Assembly (NCBI GenBank): GCA_036227345.1
Contig: CP109468.1
Span: 620,001-684,000 of the forward strand
Length of the DNA: 64,000 bases
Reading direction: 5' to 3'
Origin: Streptomyces sp. NBC_01463
Lineage (GTDB): Bacteria; Actinomycetota; Actinomycetes; Streptomycetales; Streptomycetaceae
Part shown: one piece after another, positions 8,652 to 16,628 of the stretch
How the letters are laid out: the number at the start of each line of letters is the position of its first letter
Numbering within the stretch: position 1 is the first letter of the stretch
The notes under the pieces: model-generated
Databases searched by the model: none
The model's input: the letters and a program-made list of their open reading frames with translations, nothing else
What the model was told of the DNA's origin: nothing
Position numbers and translations under genes: made by a program

Positions 8652-9527
8652 TCAGGCCGGCGGGGTCTCCTCCTCTTCCTCCGCGGCGCTGTCCTGCGCC
8701 CGCTGTACGAACGAGCCCTGCACGTCGGCCGGTTGCTCGTCCTCGTCCTCGGTGGCGGCCCGCTGCACGGCGGGGGCGGATGCGACGGTCGGCGCGGCGG
8801 CCGGGGCGGCCGCCGGCGCCGGATCGGCCAGCACGCGGTCCGCGTTCGCCACGGCCTCGCGCTCGAACCGGTCCGATGGGTCGCTGACCCGGATGCCTCC
8901 GGGCGCCTCCGTACCCTCGACGGGTCCGCTGCGCTGCTGGATCACATGGGTCAGCTCGTGCGCCAGCGTCGTGCGTCCCTGCGGTGACGCGGGGTCGTAG
9001 GCGTCACGCTGGAAGACCACGTTGTTCCCCACGGTGTACGCGTGCGCGCCAACGCCCTTGGCCGACTCGTGCGCGGAGGAGTCGTTGTGGATGCGTACGT
9101 CGGAGAAGTCCGCGCCCATCCGGTTCTCCAGATCCGTGCGGGTGTCCGTGTCCAGTGGGGTGCCGCCCGATGAGGAGATGACGTCGTGGACCGGCGACCG
9201 CGGTTCGTCCTCGGCCCGTTCGGGTGTTCCCGCCGCCCTGGAGCGCTGGATCATCGGGCCGAGCGCGGCGTTTCCGACCGTCCGCTGGAGGATTCCCATG
9301 CCGGCTGTTCCGACGACATCGGCCCGGCCGGTGGCCGCCGCCCGGAGGAGGTGGTGCGTGTCCGCACCCCTCTCCCGGGTGTCCGCCGCACGCTGCGCCA
9401 CGGCGGCCGCACCGTGCAGGTGCTCCCCGTGCCCGCGCCCCGGGTCGTACTCGCCCTCCCGCGGCGGAGCGTGGTGCTCCCGCCCGGCGTCCTGTTCGTG
9501 CGGATGGCCGTGGTCCTGTGCGCTCAT
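8652..9527 (-). CDS. DUF4157 domain protein with HExxH motif, eCIS-associated
   Basis: I start at ATG 9527 (MSAQDHGHPHEQ), with GGGAG six bases upstream, rather than the upstream in-frame start at 9566; 291 residues. After a His/Glu-rich N-terminus comes MGILQRTVGNAALGPMIQRS, a segment typical of eCIS DUF4157 proteins, then the DUF4157 core with FSDVRIH, AYTVGNNVVFQ and the zinc-protease motif HELTH followed by VIQQRSG. The C-terminus has two VQRA repeats and ends in an acidic tail. DUF4157 proteins are common eCIS cargo or cargo-processing factors. No toxin domain follows here, so it may be a processing or adaptor form. Confidence 0.85.
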   Translation of the reverse strand: MSAQDHGHPHEQDAGREHHAPPREGEYDPGRGHGEHLHGAAAVAQRAADTRERGADTHHLLRAAATGRADVVGTAGMGILQRTVGNAALGPMIQRSRAAGTPERAEDEPRSPVHDVISSSGGTPLDTDTRTDLENRMGADFSDVRIHNDSSAHESAKGVGAHAYTVGNNVVFQRDAYDPASPQGRTTLAHELTHVIQQRSGPVEGTEAPGGIRVSDPSDRFEREAVANADRVLADPAPAAAPAAAPTVASAPAVQRAATEDEDEQPADVQGSFVQRAQDSAAEEEEETPPA

Positions 9528-9739
9528 CACCGTCTCCCTGGCCGCACCGTCGCGGGCGTGCACCACGCAGGACCGCAGTGGCCCGCTCCTCCTGCCGGTT
9601 CTCCACCATCACGGCAGATTCCCTGCCCCGTCCAGCCCGCCTCCGACGGGGCCGGGGCATCCGGCACTGCCTCTTCGGGCAGCCCGCCGGGACGAACGGC
9701 CGCTCCGCGCACGGCCGGTGAGCCGGGAGACGCCCCGCT

Positions 9740-9757
9740 CATTCCCTGCGGGGAATG
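9740..9757. promoter_or_regulatory. palindromic operator upstream of XRE regulator
   Basis: CATTCCC-TGCG-GGGAATG is a perfect 7-bp palindrome with a 4-bp spacer, 34 bp before the GTG start of the XRE gene. Its core ATTCCC-TGCS-GGGAAT recurs only at 11044-11059 as far as I could read, upstream of the NTF2-like gene. It is a likely autoregulatory site. Confidence 0.65.
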
Positions 9758-9791
9758 GACCTGAATCCTCCCGCACCGGTACAACGGGCCC

Positions 9792-10577
9792 GTGGACTTC
9801 CCCCGCGCGTTACGCGACCGCCGCACCCGTCTCCGGCTCAGCCAGCTCGACCTGGCACTCCGGGCGGGAACCACTCAGCGCCACCTCAGCTTCATCGAGT
9901 CCGGAAGGTCTGCCCCGGGCCGGCTCATGGTCGTACGGCTGGCCGAGTCGCTGGAGCTGCCGCTGCGCGAGCGCAACGACCTGCTCCTGGCGGCCGGGTA
10001 CGCGCCCGCGTACCCGGAGGGTTCGATCGACGGACCGGAACTGGCCCCGGTACGGGCGGCGATCGACCGCATTCTGTACGGCCATCTGCCCTACCCGGCC
10101 CTGGTCGTGGACCGGGCCGGCGACCTGGTCGCCTCGAACTCCGCCTTCGGTCTCCTCACCGAGGGTGCGGCCCCCGAGCTGGTCGGCCCGGGCAGGAACG
10201 TCTACCGCCTCGCCCTTCACCCCGACGGACTGGCTCCCCGCATCCGCAACCTCTCCGAATGGGGACGCCACATCCTCGCCGGCCTCGGTCATCTGAAGGA
10301 ACTCCGCGACGAACTCGCCGGATACGTCCCCGGCCCGGATCATTCCTCCGGTCAGCTCGGATTCGCCGTTCCCCTCCAACTCCGCTCATCGCTGGGCGAT
10401 TTGCGCTTGATGACGACGGTGACGACCTTCGCCACCGCCGTCGACGTGACGCTCGCCGAACTGAGACTGGAGGCGTTCCTGCCGGCCGACCAGGAGACCG
10501 CCGACGCCCTCGCGTCAGCGGCCCGGCAGACGATCCCGGCGGGACCGGCTCCCGGTCAGGCCCCCGGGAACATGTAG
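9792..10577 (+). CDS. XRE-family regulator with MmyB-like ligand-binding domain
   Basis: A 261-residue regulator starting at GTG 9792. Residues 1-60 form a helix-turn-helix (LRLSQLDLALRAGTTQRHLS, FIESGRSAPG). The rest is the MmyB-type PAS-like domain, with YPALVVDRAGDLVASNSAF, NVYRLALHPDGLAPRI and TTFATAVDVTLAELRLEAFLPAD. Proteins of this family bind small lipophilic ligands and commonly repress a neighbouring oxidoreductase or NTF2-like gene. A palindrome lies just upstream. The 3' end overlaps the 3' end of the convergent NTF2-like gene by 22 bp. The shared operator identifies that gene as the probable target. Confidence 0.88.
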   Translation: MDFPRALRDRRTRLRLSQLDLALRAGTTQRHLSFIESGRSAPGRLMVVRLAESLELPLRERNDLLLAAGYAPAYPEGSIDGPELAPVRAAIDRILYGHLPYPALVVDRAGDLVASNSAFGLLTEGAAPELVGPGRNVYRLALHPDGLAPRIRNLSEWGRHILAGLGHLKELRDELAGYVPGPDHSSGQLGFAVPLQLRSSLGDLRLMTTVTTFATAVDVTLAELRLEAFLPADQETADALASAARQTIPAGPAPGQAPGNM

Positions 10578-10978
10578 TCGGCCGTGATCCGGTCGTGGTC
10601 GTCGAGCACCAGGATCTCCAGACCGCCGCCCACCACGTCGCCGGTGCCGGTGGACACCGTCTCCCAGGAGAACTTGACGATGCCGTGCAGGCGTACGGCG
10701 TCACCGCGCGAGCGGAAGGTGAGTCCCGCCTCCTTGACGAACTGCTCGTGGCTGCGCGCCACGCGGGTCTCGAAGGCATCGACGCCCTGGGCCGTCAAAG
10801 CCGTTCGGTCGAAGCCGAGTCCTGCCGCGGTCTCCCGCATCTCCACGGGAGGCTGAAGGAAGTGGGTGCCGCCCTCGGCCCACAACTGCTTGATGGCCGC
10901 ACGGCGTTCGCCGGCATCCGGTACCACCCACAGGGCGATGTAGCGGTCGGCCAGGTCCTGCGGGTCACTCTCGGTCAC
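10556..10978 (-). CDS. NTF2/SnoaL-like protein, probable XRE target
   Basis: The start is GTG at 10978, with AAGGAG seven bases upstream; an upstream in-frame start at 11044 would run into the operator. The product is 140 residues and opens DPQDLADRYIALWVVPDAGE, then AIKQLWAEGGTHFLQP, SRGDAVRLHGIVKFSWE and GGLEILVLDDHDRI, the layout of the NTF2-like/SnoaL cone fold. Members bind small hydrophobic molecules or catalyse isomerisation or cyclisation; catalytic residues cannot be assigned by eye. The palindrome at 11044-11059 is 66 bp upstream. Convergent 3' overlap with the regulator may also allow antisense coupling. Confidence 0.8.
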   Translation of the reverse strand: MTESDPQDLADRYIALWVVPDAGERRAAIKQLWAEGGTHFLQPPVEMRETAAGLGFDRTALTAQGVDAFETRVARSHEQFVKEAGLTFRSRGDAVRLHGIVKFSWETVSTGTGDVVGGGLEILVLDDHDRITADYMFPGA

Positions 10979-11043
10979 GTGTGCACTCCTTGCCCGGTGG
11001 ATCGCTTCGGACACGATCCTGCGCCGGGCCCGCGACAGCGGCA

Positions 11044-11059
11044 ATTCCCTGCCGGGAAT
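11044..11059. promoter_or_regulatory. palindromic operator upstream of NTF2-like gene
   Basis: ATTCCC-TGCC-GGGAAT has 6-bp arms and a 4-bp spacer, matching the site upstream of the XRE regulator. It sits 66 bp upstream of the NTF2-like start, where a promoter is expected. No gene is evident in the 251 bp between 10979 and 11229. Confidence 0.65.
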
Positions 11060-11229
11060 GGGCGGAAGCGGCGCCCGTGCCGGCCAGACCTTGCTGACCG
11101 GCCGGGACTCGGCTCCTCACTGAGCTGCTTCGTCCTCCTCGACCTCCGCCGACCGCGCGACAGCCGTGGGCCGGACCTCCCGCCGCACCCCGCAACCTCG
11201 TTGACCCGTCGTCCTCGCCGTATCCGCGC

Positions 11230-11673
11230 TCACGCAGCGCTTGCGTGGGCCATGCCGAGCTGTCGCAGCTGGGTGAGGACGTCGACCACCCCCCAGATCT
11301 CCACGATGCGGCCCCCCTCGAAGCGGAGGATGAAGATCTCGCCGTACCTGACGGACCTGCCGGTGGGCGGCATACCGCGGTACTCGCCCCGGTGGGTTCC
11401 GGTCACGGTCTGCCTGCTGACGATCCGGTCCCCGTGCGCGATCACGTCCTCGGCCGCGACCTGGATGTCGGGGAAGGCGCGGAGCAGCACCGTCCACACC
11501 TCCTTGATCGCCTGCACACCCGTCCGGTCGCCCGGCAGCGGTGCGTGGAACAGCACGTCCGGGGCGACGACCTCGTCGACCGTCCTCGCGATGTTGTCCG
11601 GGTCCCCGCTGTTCGTCGCGTCGTGGAAGCGGTCGAATGCCGCTCTGTTGCGGGTTTCCTGCTCTGTCGACAT
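11230..11673 (-). CDS. SnoaL-like ester cyclase family protein
   Basis: The ATG at 11673 gives 147 residues; longer readings to 12180 cross the YceI gene and are rejected. RNRAAFDRFHDATNSGD, APDVLFHAPL, FPDIQVAAEDVIAHGDRIVS, GTHRGEYRGMPPTGRSV and GRIVEIWGVVD form the SnoaL/ester-cyclase pattern. The FPD..V..ED and GT(H).G......P(T/S)G motifs are typical of the family, which includes aldol-type cyclases but is mostly uncharacterised. The start region is preceded by a tandem 18-bp duplication carrying the ribosome-binding site. It lies between the NTF2-like gene and the YceI gene on the same strand and could be transcribed with YceI. Confidence 0.83.
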   Translation of the reverse strand: MSTEQETRNRAAFDRFHDATNSGDPDNIARTVDEVVAPDVLFHAPLPGDRTGVQAIKEVWTVLLRAFPDIQVAAEDVIAHGDRIVSRQTVTGTHRGEYRGMPPTGRSVRYGEIFILRFEGGRIVEIWGVVDVLTQLRQLGMAHASAA

Positions 11674-11707
11674 GTTGCCTCTCCTGAGGATGTTGCCTCT
11701 CCTGAGG
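11672..11707. repeat. tandem 18-bp duplication containing ribosome-binding site
   Basis: Read on the minus strand, cctcaggagaggcaacat occurs twice in succession (11707-11690 and 11689-11672). Each copy carries AGGAGAGG. Only the downstream copy is followed by G to complete the ATG start; the upstream copy reads ATC there. The SnoaL-like mRNA therefore has two Shine-Dalgarno sequences 18 nt apart. Confidence 0.8.
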
Positions 11708-11756
11708 TCGTGTACGGAGTGACGGCCCGCGTCACTCGGGAGCCCGGCCCGGGTCG

Positions 11757-12314
11757 CTACCTGACGAGGGCGGCCCGGACCAGCAGGCGGATCGACACCT
11801 TGTTGCCGACCAGGACGCCTCCCCCGTCGGTCCGGGCGGTGATCCCGAAGTCGCGCCGGTCGATGCGCGCGGTCGCGGTGAAACCGGCCTGCTGCCCGCC
11901 TGACGGGCCCGGGCCGAAGCCGTCCGGCTCGACGGCCAGGGGTACCTGGCGGGTGACCCCGTGCAGCGTCAGCTCGCCGTCGACCGTCCAGCCGTCGGCG
12001 CTCCTGCGGATTCCGGTGGACCGGTAGCTCATCGTCGGATGGTTCTCGGCATCGAGGTAGTCGGCGGAGCGCAGGTGCTTGTCGCGCTTCTCGTTGCCCG
12101 TGTCGATCGACGCGACGTCGACCGTCGCGGTGACCGCCGAGGCCCGGGGCTCCTCGCGCGTGACGATCGTGGCGTCGCACCCGGTGAACCGGCCGCGTGC
12201 CGTGCCGAACGTGAGGTACCGCAGGGAGAAGGCGACCTCGCAGCGGTCCGGGTCGGCCCGCCAGGTGCCGGCCAGGTATCCCGGAATCGCCGCGGTGGCT
12301 GGGGCGGTGCTCAT
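11757..12314 (-). CDS. YceI family protein
   Basis: The start is ATG at 12314 (MSTAPATAAIPGYLAGTW), with GGAGG five bases upstream; 185 residues, a normal YceI length. Family marks are G.W..DP..CEV.F..RYL.FGTARGRF, VDVASIDTGNEKRDKHLRSAD and LTLHGVTRQVPLAVE, ending in a D.GI....GGVLVGNKVSIRL strand. YceI proteins form a lipocalin-like beta barrel that binds isoprenoid or other amphiphilic lipids. No signal peptide is seen, so it is likely cytoplasmic. Together with the adjacent SnoaL-like gene this suggests handling of a small lipophilic compound (inference). Confidence 0.88.
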   Translation of the reverse strand: MSTAPATAAIPGYLAGTWRADPDRCEVAFSLRYLTFGTARGRFTGCDATIVTREEPRASAVTATVDVASIDTGNEKRDKHLRSADYLDAENHPTMSYRSTGIRRSADGWTVDGELTLHGVTRQVPLAVEPDGFGPGPSGGQQAGFTATARIDRRDFGITARTDGGGVLVGNKVSIRLLVRAALVR

Positions 12315-12390
12315 GACGTCCTCCATGGATCAGTGGGTTCTCCCTCTCACCCGGACGACGAACGGGCCGGCCCCGGGGGGACGGCCCGGG

Positions 12391-13545
12391 TCAGGATTCT
12401 TCGATCCGCCGGTTCAGGAACCGGCGCTCGGGCGTCGTGGTGGCCAGTTCGGCAGCCCGGCGGTAGGCGTCCCGGGCCTCCGCCGGCCGGCCGAGCCGCC
12501 GCAGCAGTTCGCCCCGGGTCGAGTGGTAGTAGAGGTATCCGTCCAGGTCCAGCCGGTCGACGGCGCGCAGCGCCCCGGCGGGGTCGCCGGCCTGGGCGAG
12601 TGCCGCGGCGTGGTTGAGCTCGACGACCGGGGAGCCGGTGAGCTCGACCAGGCGGCGGTACAGCGCGGCGATCTGCGGCCAGTCGACCGGCTGCCGTGTC
12701 TGCATCGACGCGATCAGGGCCTGTACGACATAGGCGCCGCGCCCGCCGAGCACGAAGGCGCGGTCGAGCACCGCCCGTCCCGCCGCGATCCGGTCCATGT
12801 CCCACAGCGAGCGGTCCTGGTCGTCGAGCAGTACGAGATCCTCGCCGGCGAACCGGGCGTGCCGCCGGGCGTGGTGGATCATCATGAGTGCCAGCAGCCC
12901 GTGCGTCTCCGGCTCGTCCGGCATGAGATCGGCGAGCACCCGCCCCAGGCGGATGGCTTCGGCCCCGAGGTCGACCCGGCCCCGGTAGCCCTCGTTGTAG
13001 ATCAGGTAGAGGACGGCCAGGACCGCGTCGAGACGGTCCGGGAGCAGGTGGGCGCCGGGGACGGCGAACGGGATTCCGGTCGCCCTGATCTTCGCCTTGG
13101 CCCGCGTCAGCCGCCGCTTCATGGTCTCCTCGGAGACCATGAAGGCCCGGGCGATCTCGGCGGTCTCCAGGCCGCCCAGGGCCCGCAGCGTGAGCGCCAC
13201 CTGCCCCTCCGGCGGCAGTGCGGGGTGGCAGCAGGTGAAGATCAGCTCCAGGCGTTCGTCCTTGATCACGGTGTCGTCGAACGCGTCCATGACGGCCTCC
13301 GGTGCCGCCAGCAGGCGGATCTTCTCGGCCAGGGTGCGGTCCCGGCGGATCCGGTCGATCGCCCGGTTGCGGGCGGTCGTCACCAGCCAGGCCCCCGGCC
13401 GGTCGGGCACGCCCGATCCGGGCCAGCGTTCGGCCGCGATCGCGAACGCCTCCTGCGTGGCGTCCTCGGCCCGGTCGAAGTCGCCGAGATACCCGACGAG
13501 TGCGGCCAGCACCCGGCCCCACTCGTCCCGGAAGACCTCCTCCAA
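12391..13545 (-). CDS. ECF RNA polymerase sigma factor, ECF42 type
   Basis: 384 residues. The sigma region 2 segment (LGDFDRAEDATQEAFAIAAERW, DRPGAWLVTTARNRAIDRIRRD) and region 4 (LTLRALGGLETAEIARAFMV, EETMKRRLTRAKAKIR) are clear. A long C-terminal TPR-like extension follows (LIYNEGYRG..., WPQIAALYRRLVELTGSPVV, YLYYHSTRGELLRRLGR). That extension and the adjacent DGPF gene define ECF42 factors, which have no anti-sigma factor and are thought to be controlled through the extension and the DGPF partner. The best start is TTG 13545, five bases after the partner's stop, so it depends on coupling. An earlier non-standard start cannot be excluded. Confidence 0.9.
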   Translation of the reverse strand: MEEVFRDEWGRVLAALVGYLGDFDRAEDATQEAFAIAAERWPGSGVPDRPGAWLVTTARNRAIDRIRRDRTLAEKIRLLAAPEAVMDAFDDTVIKDERLELIFTCCHPALPPEGQVALTLRALGGLETAEIARAFMVSEETMKRRLTRAKAKIRATGIPFAVPGAHLLPDRLDAVLAVLYLIYNEGYRGRVDLGAEAIRLGRVLADLMPDEPETHGLLALMMIHHARRHARFAGEDLVLLDDQDRSLWDMDRIAAGRAVLDRAFVLGGRGAYVVQALIASMQTRQPVDWPQIAALYRRLVELTGSPVVELNHAAALAQAGDPAGALRAVDRLDLDGYLYYHSTRGELLRRLGRPAEARDAYRRAAELATTTPERRFLNRRIEES

Positions 13546-13550
13546 CGCGG

Positions 13551-13889
13551 TCAGCGCCGCACCACCGGCCGGATCTCCACCATGCCGCCGTAGCGTGCGG
13601 CGGGAACGCGCGACGCCGTCTCGATCGCCTCGTCCAGATCCGCCGCCTCGATCAGGCAGATCCCGCCGAGCGCCTCCTTGGTGTCGGCGAACGGGCCGTC
13701 CGTGATCAGGGTGCGGCCACCGGCCACCCGTACACCGGTCGTCATCTCGACCGGTTGCAACTGTGCGGCCGCAACGCTCCGCGGGTCCTCGGCCAGCGTC
13801 AGGTACTCGGCGTACGCCGCCTCGCGTTCGGCGTCCGACAGCGCATCCTCCTGGTCGGGCGCCGCATAGATCAGCAGGGCGTACTGCAT
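13551..13889 (-). CDS. YCII-related DGPF domain protein, ECF42 partner
   Basis: The start is ATG at 13889, with GGAGG five bases upstream; 112 residues. MQYALLIYAAPDQEDALSD and TLITDGPFADTKEALGGI show the YCII-related DGPF fold, a dimeric ferredoxin-like barrel. The gene immediately precedes the ECF42 sigma factor in one transcription unit, the usual arrangement. DGPF proteins are thought to modulate or be controlled by the sigma factor. The 219-bp gap upstream to the divergent GH109-like gene would hold both promoters. Confidence 0.9.
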   Translation of the reverse strand: MQYALLIYAAPDQEDALSDAEREAAYAEYLTLAEDPRSVAAAQLQPVEMTTGVRVAGGRTLITDGPFADTKEALGGICLIEAADLDEAIETASRVPAARYGGMVEIRPVVRR

Positions 13890-14032
13890 CGCATCCTCCG
13901 GAGTGAGTGGGTTCTCACCCACACGACGAACGAGCAGCAGCGTAGGGGACGGTCCGTCGTCATGACTTCCGGACAGACCCGGGTCGATCGAATGCTCACT
14001 AATGCTCGAAACTCGGCGATGGTGAGCAACTC

Positions 14033-14062
14033 TTGACATGTCACCGACGTTCCGGCGAGAGT
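14033..14062 (+). promoter_or_regulatory. possible promoter for the GH109-like gene
   Basis: TTGACA at 14033-14038 is a good -35. A weak GAGAGT at 14057-14062 is 18 bp downstream. TGACATGTCA (14034-14043) is also a short perfect palindrome. It lies 47 bp before the ATG at 14109. Confidence 0.3.
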
Positions 14063-14108
14063 CGACCCCGCCAGTGATGCCCGGTCGCGTAACGAGGAGC
14101 GTTGTCGC

Positions 14109-15557
14109 ATGCCTGAAATCCCTGCAGTCTCACGCCGTTTGGTCCTGGGAGGAACGCTGGCCACGGGGGCGCTCGCCGTCGGAATCGGATCGGCGGCCGG
14201 CGCTTCCGCGGCTCCCGCCACCGCCCCCGCGTCCGTACTCGGCCAAGCCGCGACCCCTCGTCGGCGCGCGGGCCAGAAGTCGATGATCAACGTGCCCTTC
14301 GAACCGCACGCGACGGTCCGCGTCGGCGTCATCGGGCTCGGCAACCGCGGCTCCGGAATGACCACGGGCTGGTCCGTCATCCCCGGCTGCGTCGTGGCGG
14401 CGGTCTGCGACATCCGCGCCGACCGTGCCAAGCGCACCGCCGACCAACTGGTCGCGGCGGGCAACCCGCGACCGGCGGAGTTCGGCGGCTCGGACGGTTC
14501 GTACGCCGAGATGCTCAAGCGCGACGACATCGACCTCGTCTACATCGCGACGCCCTGGGAGTTCCACTACGAGCAGGGCCGGGCCGCGCTCCTGTCCGGC
14601 AAGCACGTGGTCGTCGAGCTCCCCATCGCGACTGAGCTCGACCAGCTGTGGGACCTCGTGGACACCTCGGAGCGCACCCGCAAGAACCTGATGCTGTCGG
14701 AGAACTGCAGCTACGGACGCAACGAGCTGGCCATGCTGAAGATGGCGCACGAGGGTCTGTTCGGTGATGTCACCAACGGGCACGGAGGCTACCTCCACGA
14801 CCTGCGGTCCCTGCTCTTCTCCGACACCTACTACACGGACTCCTGGCGCCGGCTCTGGCACACCCGCTCCACCGCCTCCTTCTACCCCATGCACGGACTG
14901 GCCCCCATCGCCGCGGCCATGGACATCAACCGCGGCGACCGGCTGACCACCCTCGCGGCCACCGCGACGGAACCGAAGGGGCTCGCCGACTACCGGGAGC
15001 GGTTCCTGCCCAAGTCCCACCCGTCGTGGAAGGAGACGTACATCAACGGCGATCTGGTCACCTGCCAGATCGAGACCGCGAAGGGCCGCACGATCCGCGC
15101 CGAGCACGCGGTGAGCTCGCCCCGCCCGTACAGCCGGATCAACTCGCTCGTCGGCAGCCGGGGCATCTTCGAGGACTACGCGGGCACCTCGCCCACGGGC
15201 GCGCGCATCTACGTCGAGCCGGACCACGGCGGCGACACCTGGCGCGACTTCGACGCGTACCGCAAGGAGTTCGACCACTGGCTGTGGAAGGAGCTCGGCG
15301 ACGAGGCCGAGAACGGCGGTCACGGCGGCATGGACTACGTCCTGCAGTGGCGCACGGTCCAGCTGATGCGTGCCGGGCTGGTTCCGGACATCGATGTGTA
15401 CGACTCGGCGGCGTGGTGCGCCCCCGTCCCGTTGAGCGTCAAGTCCCTTGCCGCCAAGGGCCGTCCGGTCGACATCCCGGACTTCACCCGCGGCTCGTGG
15501 GTGAATCTGCGCACCGGTCTGGACTCGCGCACCACCGAGATGCCCCCCGTCGCCTGA
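14109..15557 (+). CDS. Tat-exported Gfo/Idh/MocA protein, GH109-like
   Basis: 482 residues. The N-terminus carries a twin-arginine signal (SRRLVLGGTLATGALAVGIG) and an Ala-rich cleavage region. A Rossmann NAD-binding motif (VGVIGLGNRGSGM) starts near residue 73, followed by YIATPWEFHYEQG and KHVVVELPIA. Later motifs (LSENCSYGRNELAML, GHGGYLHDLRSLLF, YPMHGLAPIA) match NAD-dependent glycoside hydrolases of family GH109 (alpha-N-acetylgalactosaminidase type) rather than ordinary dehydrogenases. It likely folds with its cofactor inside and is exported by Tat to cleave glycans outside. The secreted NEW3-like gene follows 44 bp downstream. GH109 specificity is inferred. Confidence 0.83.
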   Translation: MPEIPAVSRRLVLGGTLATGALAVGIGSAAGASAAPATAPASVLGQAATPRRRAGQKSMINVPFEPHATVRVGVIGLGNRGSGMTTGWSVIPGCVVAAVCDIRADRAKRTADQLVAAGNPRPAEFGGSDGSYAEMLKRDDIDLVYIATPWEFHYEQGRAALLSGKHVVVELPIATELDQLWDLVDTSERTRKNLMLSENCSYGRNELAMLKMAHEGLFGDVTNGHGGYLHDLRSLLFSDTYYTDSWRRLWHTRSTASFYPMHGLAPIAAAMDINRGDRLTTLAATATEPKGLADYRERFLPKSHPSWKETYINGDLVTCQIETAKGRTIRAEHAVSSPRPYSRINSLVGSRGIFEDYAGTSPTGARIYVEPDHGGDTWRDFDAYRKEFDHWLWKELGDEAENGGHGGMDYVLQWRTVQLMRAGLVPDIDVYDSAAWCAPVPLSVKSLAAKGRPVDIPDFTRGSWVNLRTGLDSRTTEMPPVA

Positions 15558-15601
15558 TGACCTCCCCGCCAGACCTCCGCCTCCGCCTCCGAGGAGCAGC
15601 C

Positions 15602-16603
15602 ATGAGACCGGCCCGACTGATGACCCCGCTGAGAGCCGCCACCGCGGCGGCAGCTCTCCTGCTCGTTCCCGCCCAGGCCGCCTCGGCCGCGCCCGCGCCG
15701 CCCGCGGCGGCCTCCGAGGCGCGGACGGAGGTGACCGTCTCCGCCGTGGATCTCGACGGACCGGCCATCTCGACGGTGCAGGTGACCGTCAAGAACTCCG
15801 CGCCGCAGCGCCTGCGTTCACTCAAGGTGGCCTTCGCCGGGCCCGTCGGATGGGCGGTGCAGCCCTCCGTGCAGAGCGTGTCCGGGTCCCTGGCGACAGG
15901 AGCATCGGCCTCGGCGACGTTCCGGATCCAGGTGCCGGAGAAGCGGTCCGGGTTCGTGATCCGTACGTTCACGGCGACGGCCACGTACCAGGGCGGCGAC
16001 GGCCTCGGCACCGCCACCGGTACCCGGACCGAGCGCTCCGGTTCCCCGCAGGCGAATCTGGCGGCGGCGTACAACGGTGTCGCGATCACCGACGAGTCCG
16101 CGCCGACGGCGGGGAACTACGACGGTGAGGGCAACACCTTCTCGGCGCAGAAGCTCGCCTCGGCCGGTCTGACGCCCGGCGCGAAGGTCGACGCGCTGGG
16201 TGCCACCCTGACGTGGCCCGATGTGCCGGCCGGCACGAAGGACAACGTGTCGAGCTCCGGACAGGCCGTCAGCTTGGCCGGGAAGGGCTCCGGTCTGGTG
16301 TTCCTGGGCTCCGGCGTCGGCAGCGGGGCCACCGGCACCGCCACCGTCTTCTACACCGACGGCACGTCCGCCTCGGGGTCGTTCGGCTTCCCGAACTGGT
16401 CCTTCGACCCGGCCGACGCCCACGGCGCGACGCTGGTCAGGTCGACGGACGGCCGCAACCGGCCCGACGGATACGGCAACGCCACGGTGAAGTACCGCGT
16501 CTTCGCGAACTCGGTTCCGCTGGACCCGTCCAGGACCGTCGACTTCGTGGTCCTCCCGGCCAACGCGAACGTCCACGTCTTCGACATGGCGATCGCCCCC
16601 TGA
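15602..16603 (+). CDS. secreted protein with NEW3-like and C-terminal beta-sandwich domains
   Basis: 333 residues from ATG 15602, with GGAG about six bases upstream. A Sec signal peptide ends around residue 30 (AALLLVPAQAASAAPAP). Next is a NEW3/CARDB-like domain (STVQVTVKNSAPQRLRSLKV). From about residue 150 there is a C-terminal beta-sandwich (AAYNGVAITDESAPTAGNYD, FYTDGTSASGSFGFPNW, DFVVLPANANVHVFDMAIAP), a module often attached to Streptomyces glycoside hydrolases. No catalytic domain is visible, so it may be a carbohydrate-binding accessory to the GH109-like protein in the same operon. A terminator-like hairpin follows. Confidence 0.8.
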   Translation: MRPARLMTPLRAATAAAALLLVPAQAASAAPAPPAAASEARTEVTVSAVDLDGPAISTVQVTVKNSAPQRLRSLKVAFAGPVGWAVQPSVQSVSGSLATGASASATFRIQVPEKRSGFVIRTFTATATYQGGDGLGTATGTRTERSGSPQANLAAAYNGVAITDESAPTAGNYDGEGNTFSAQKLASAGLTPGAKVDALGATLTWPDVPAGTKDNVSSSGQAVSLAGKGSGLVFLGSGVGSGATGTATVFYTDGTSASGSFGFPNWSFDPADAHGATLVRSTDGRNRPDGYGNATVKYRVFANSVPLDPSRTVDFVVLPANANVHVFDMAIAP

Positions 16604-16628
16604 CGCCTGCCGCAGTTGCGAAGAACCC

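Noticed and set aside
11230..12180. 316-aa frame joining SnoaL-like and YceI regions
   Set aside because: The N-terminal part is out of frame with YceI and meaningless; ATG 11673 with AGGAGAGG is the real start.
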